A DNA stretch of 64,000 nt from contig JARHVA010000002.1 of NCBI GenBank assembly GCA_037957365.1, positions 1,130,001-1,194,000 on the forward strand. The letters run 5' to 3'. Source of the stretch: Torreya grandis. Lineage: Eukaryota > Streptophyta > Pinopsida > Cupressales > Taxaceae. Under the pieces are notes generated by a model. It worked only from the letters and a program-made list of their open reading frames with translations, ran no database searches and was not told the DNA's origin. Each line of letters begins with the position of its first letter. The first letter of the stretch is position 1. Made by a program: the position numbers and the translations under genes. Positions 61,401-64,000 of the stretch are shown piece by piece.

Positions 61401-64000
61401 TCTCATAATGAAAATATATTTCATTTTCTTTCCAATGATCATCTTAAAAGGTTTTAACATTTGCATTAATGTCATAATTAGAATTTATTAAAAAAAAAAA
61501 AAGGTTCAATTGGCATCATGAATCTAAATTACCACTATACCTAATAGTTTGTGTGAGGATGTGATCATGTTCTTCAAAGAAATCAATTAGTTGAGGCAAA
61601 AACATTTTTTATCCACATCTTACTCCAAATTCACATTTCTATATCTTACTTTATGTGAGTGTAGAAATACATCTTGATAATTATGAAAAAATTTAAAATT
61701 TTTCAAAATATTATAATACAATTGTGCATTCAAAATTAATATAAACCTAACTTGAGATACTTTTTCCAACAAAATATGTTGTTTAGAACCCAAAAAAAAT
61801 GCTCTGGATAACATAGTAATACATACATTTTGGAAAAAATTGCTAATGTTTCTTTTAAAAAATTGATCCTTTTGTTATCCTTATTTTGGTATTAAAAAAA
61901 TTGTTTCTTTTCTCAGATTTCTATGAAAATCTGAATTATTCTTCATTTCATAATTGGGAAACTTAATATGAGATTTAAAAAGGAAATTTTTTTAGGCAAA
62001 TAATATAGTAAAGAATAGATTAAATATTTTTAAAATGGTCACCCCTTTCAAAAGTATATAATTTTATAATAATAATAATATAATTTTATTAAATATGAAA
62101 ATCAATATTATGTAATGTGCCTCTAATTTAGATCATTGCAAATAATGAATATTTTAATGAGTTTTTTATTTTGTCTAAAATAATTATGAAAGGAGACATT
62201 TTTATATTTATAAATCAATAGAAATAAATTTGAATTATATAACCATACAAATCAACATTCAATAGTTAGAAAAGTGAAAAATATGAAATAAGGATCACAT
62301 TTGCCATGAGGTCTAATGGCCTAATAATCCCTTCTATCATATTACCATTATGCTCCAAACGTGGTGAGAACATTATTTTCTTTATGTTAATATTTTTAGT
62401 TTTCTAATTCTTAATTTATAATTTTTTATATTATATAATTAAACATATAGTTTTATTTTATAATTAAATAAGAATAATTATTTAAATATATAAAATATAT
62501 TTATTACATCTACATGTGGATTAGACAATTATATATGTCTGAATTACTTTAATTAGAATATCGCTACCATGTTTATTGAAAAAATGTAACCTTTAACATC
62601 TAATTAGGAATTTAAAATCACCATACAAGTAGGCAAAGCAACTAAACTAAAACTAAAATATGAAATAAACAATTATTGATGGTCAATGAGAAAATATTTC
62701 CATGTTTTCTTTGAATGAAGTTGTTTTTGCACTCCATTTATGCAATCACTTCCCCTTTCTACTCCTTGGCTCAAGTGAGAAGAATGTAACCTCATAGAAA
62801 TAGCTGAAAGAGTTTACAAATAACATTAAGAATATATAATCATATTAATGATATTTAAAATTATTAATGGATATATACATAATCAACTACATATTTTCAT
62901 AAGAATGTAACATAACATATCCAAAGTATGTGTGAGGATGTGTCGGAGGTATCCTTAAAAACATTATACCTTAAATTTTTATTAACATTGTAACGTATAA
63001 TTATGAAAAAAAAATGTTTTAATTAACAATGAATATAAATTATAATAAATCAAGAGAAATATCTACCAAAATCATATTACATTAGCCAAAAATATCAATA
63101 TTTGAACATTAGATTTGAATTTAATTTGAAGGTTGTGAGATGAGTATATGATTCCTTTAAAAAATTTATAAACATTATTAATAATTTATGTTTACAAAAA
63201 TAAATTATCTCAAAATTATAAAGCCTAAATGAACTGATATTTTTATGTATTTACACGAAAATCAAAATCAAACAATTAAAAATGAAAGAGATGAGAGAGG
63301 AAAATTATAAGAACGAAGAGGTGAAAGAACTTAAGAAAGCCTATAAGGACTATACAATGACAAGTCAAATATATTTGGAGTTTTATGGCACACCCCAAAA
63401 AGGATGGGAAATTATATAGAAATTATGAGAGGGAGAACCTGATATTTATATAGTCTCCAGATTAAAATGTTAAAACCATTATAACATAGAAAAAATATTA
63501 ATAATCCATAATTTAATTCACTTGAGCATCTAAAAAATATTATATAAAAATAAAAATAGATTCTTATTATAATTTATATGTGTTTACAAGATATCTCACA
63601 TCTATTTTAAAAAAGTAAATTGTGAAAAATTATCCTAGTAAAGGTAACAACGCTGACAGTGAAAAAAATTAAAAATATAATAATTATGAATAAATATGTA
63701 ATAATAATAAACCATATTTTATAATTTAATAATAAGTATTTTATAATTAAATAAATTATCCTTTTTTATTAAATGATAAACATTTTATTTTAAGTGTATA
63801 TATCCATAACTTTAAATTTATATTCAATAACAAATTGACTTCATTTCATATTATGAGAAACCTTTGCACTCAACACAAATTTATTATAATTTTGTTTAAG
63901 TGAAAATCATGAGATTTTGTAAGTGAAACTCAAAGAAAAACACCTTATGTAATATCTTACTTAAACATTTCTTATTGCAATGCCAATAATGTCACTTACA
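58430..64000. other. AT-rich non-coding sequence, no gene identified
   Basis: About 5.6 kb of very AT-rich DNA. Short open frames (plus 58810-59007, minus 59172-58960, minus 60001-59804, minus 61814-61620) have no recognisable domain, are not repeated elsewhere in the window and fit chance. I saw no LTR pair, tRNA or repeat array here. It may be retroelement sequence decayed past recognition. Confidence 0.5.

Overview
This is about 64 kb of very AT-rich, repeat-derived nuclear DNA from a land plant with a large genome. CG dinucleotides look scarce, no host gene, tRNA or rRNA gene is recognisable, and almost everything that can be named is a decayed retroelement. The families are typical of plants: an L1-type LINE with DUF4283 in ORF1, Copia, Ty3/gypsy chromovirus-like and Ty3/gypsy Tat/Ogre. 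A Penelope-like reverse transcriptase relic is also present. Penelope-like elements have been reported in conifers (the Dryad lineage), so a gymnosperm is plausible but not shown.

Left part (1-8101). A minus-strand LINE occupies 1 to about 3600 and is cut by the window edge. Three diverged copies of an AT-rich repeat follow (about 3600-5450, 5530-6640 and from 6890). The first copy holds a candidate tRNA-derived SINE at about 4060-4270.

Centre (8102-51983). By comparing LTR ends, target-site duplications (TSDs) and paralogous empty sites by eye, I read this 43.9 kb block as one nest built inside the third repeat copy. Level 1 is a minus-strand element with ~405-bp LTRs (8102-8506 and 51576-51983) that are now 43 kb apart. 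Level 2, inside it, is a LARD-like minus-strand element (9927-49703) whose two LTRs would each be about 5.1 kb without later insertions, around a 2.5-kb internal domain with no recognisable protein. Level 3 is three insertions into those long LTRs: a gag-only Copia element (10415-14035), a 16.8-kb Tat/Ogre-lineage element (24731-41548) and a plus-strand Ty3/gypsy element (43188-48874). Level 4 is a solo LTR (10517-10854) inside an LTR of the gag-only element. TSDs are perfect for three of the six insertions and 4/5 for two; that of the LARD-like element is not clear.

Right part (51984-64000). The third repeat copy resumes, followed by two tandem ~1.64-kb units (52517-55836). These run into a Penelope-like RT relic (about 55859-56600). 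The rest is AT-rich sequence with a ~204-bp tandem duplication at 58016-58429 and nothing I can identify as a gene.

Every coding region is a pseudogene with stops and frameshifts. All boundaries come from reading by eye, without alignment software.
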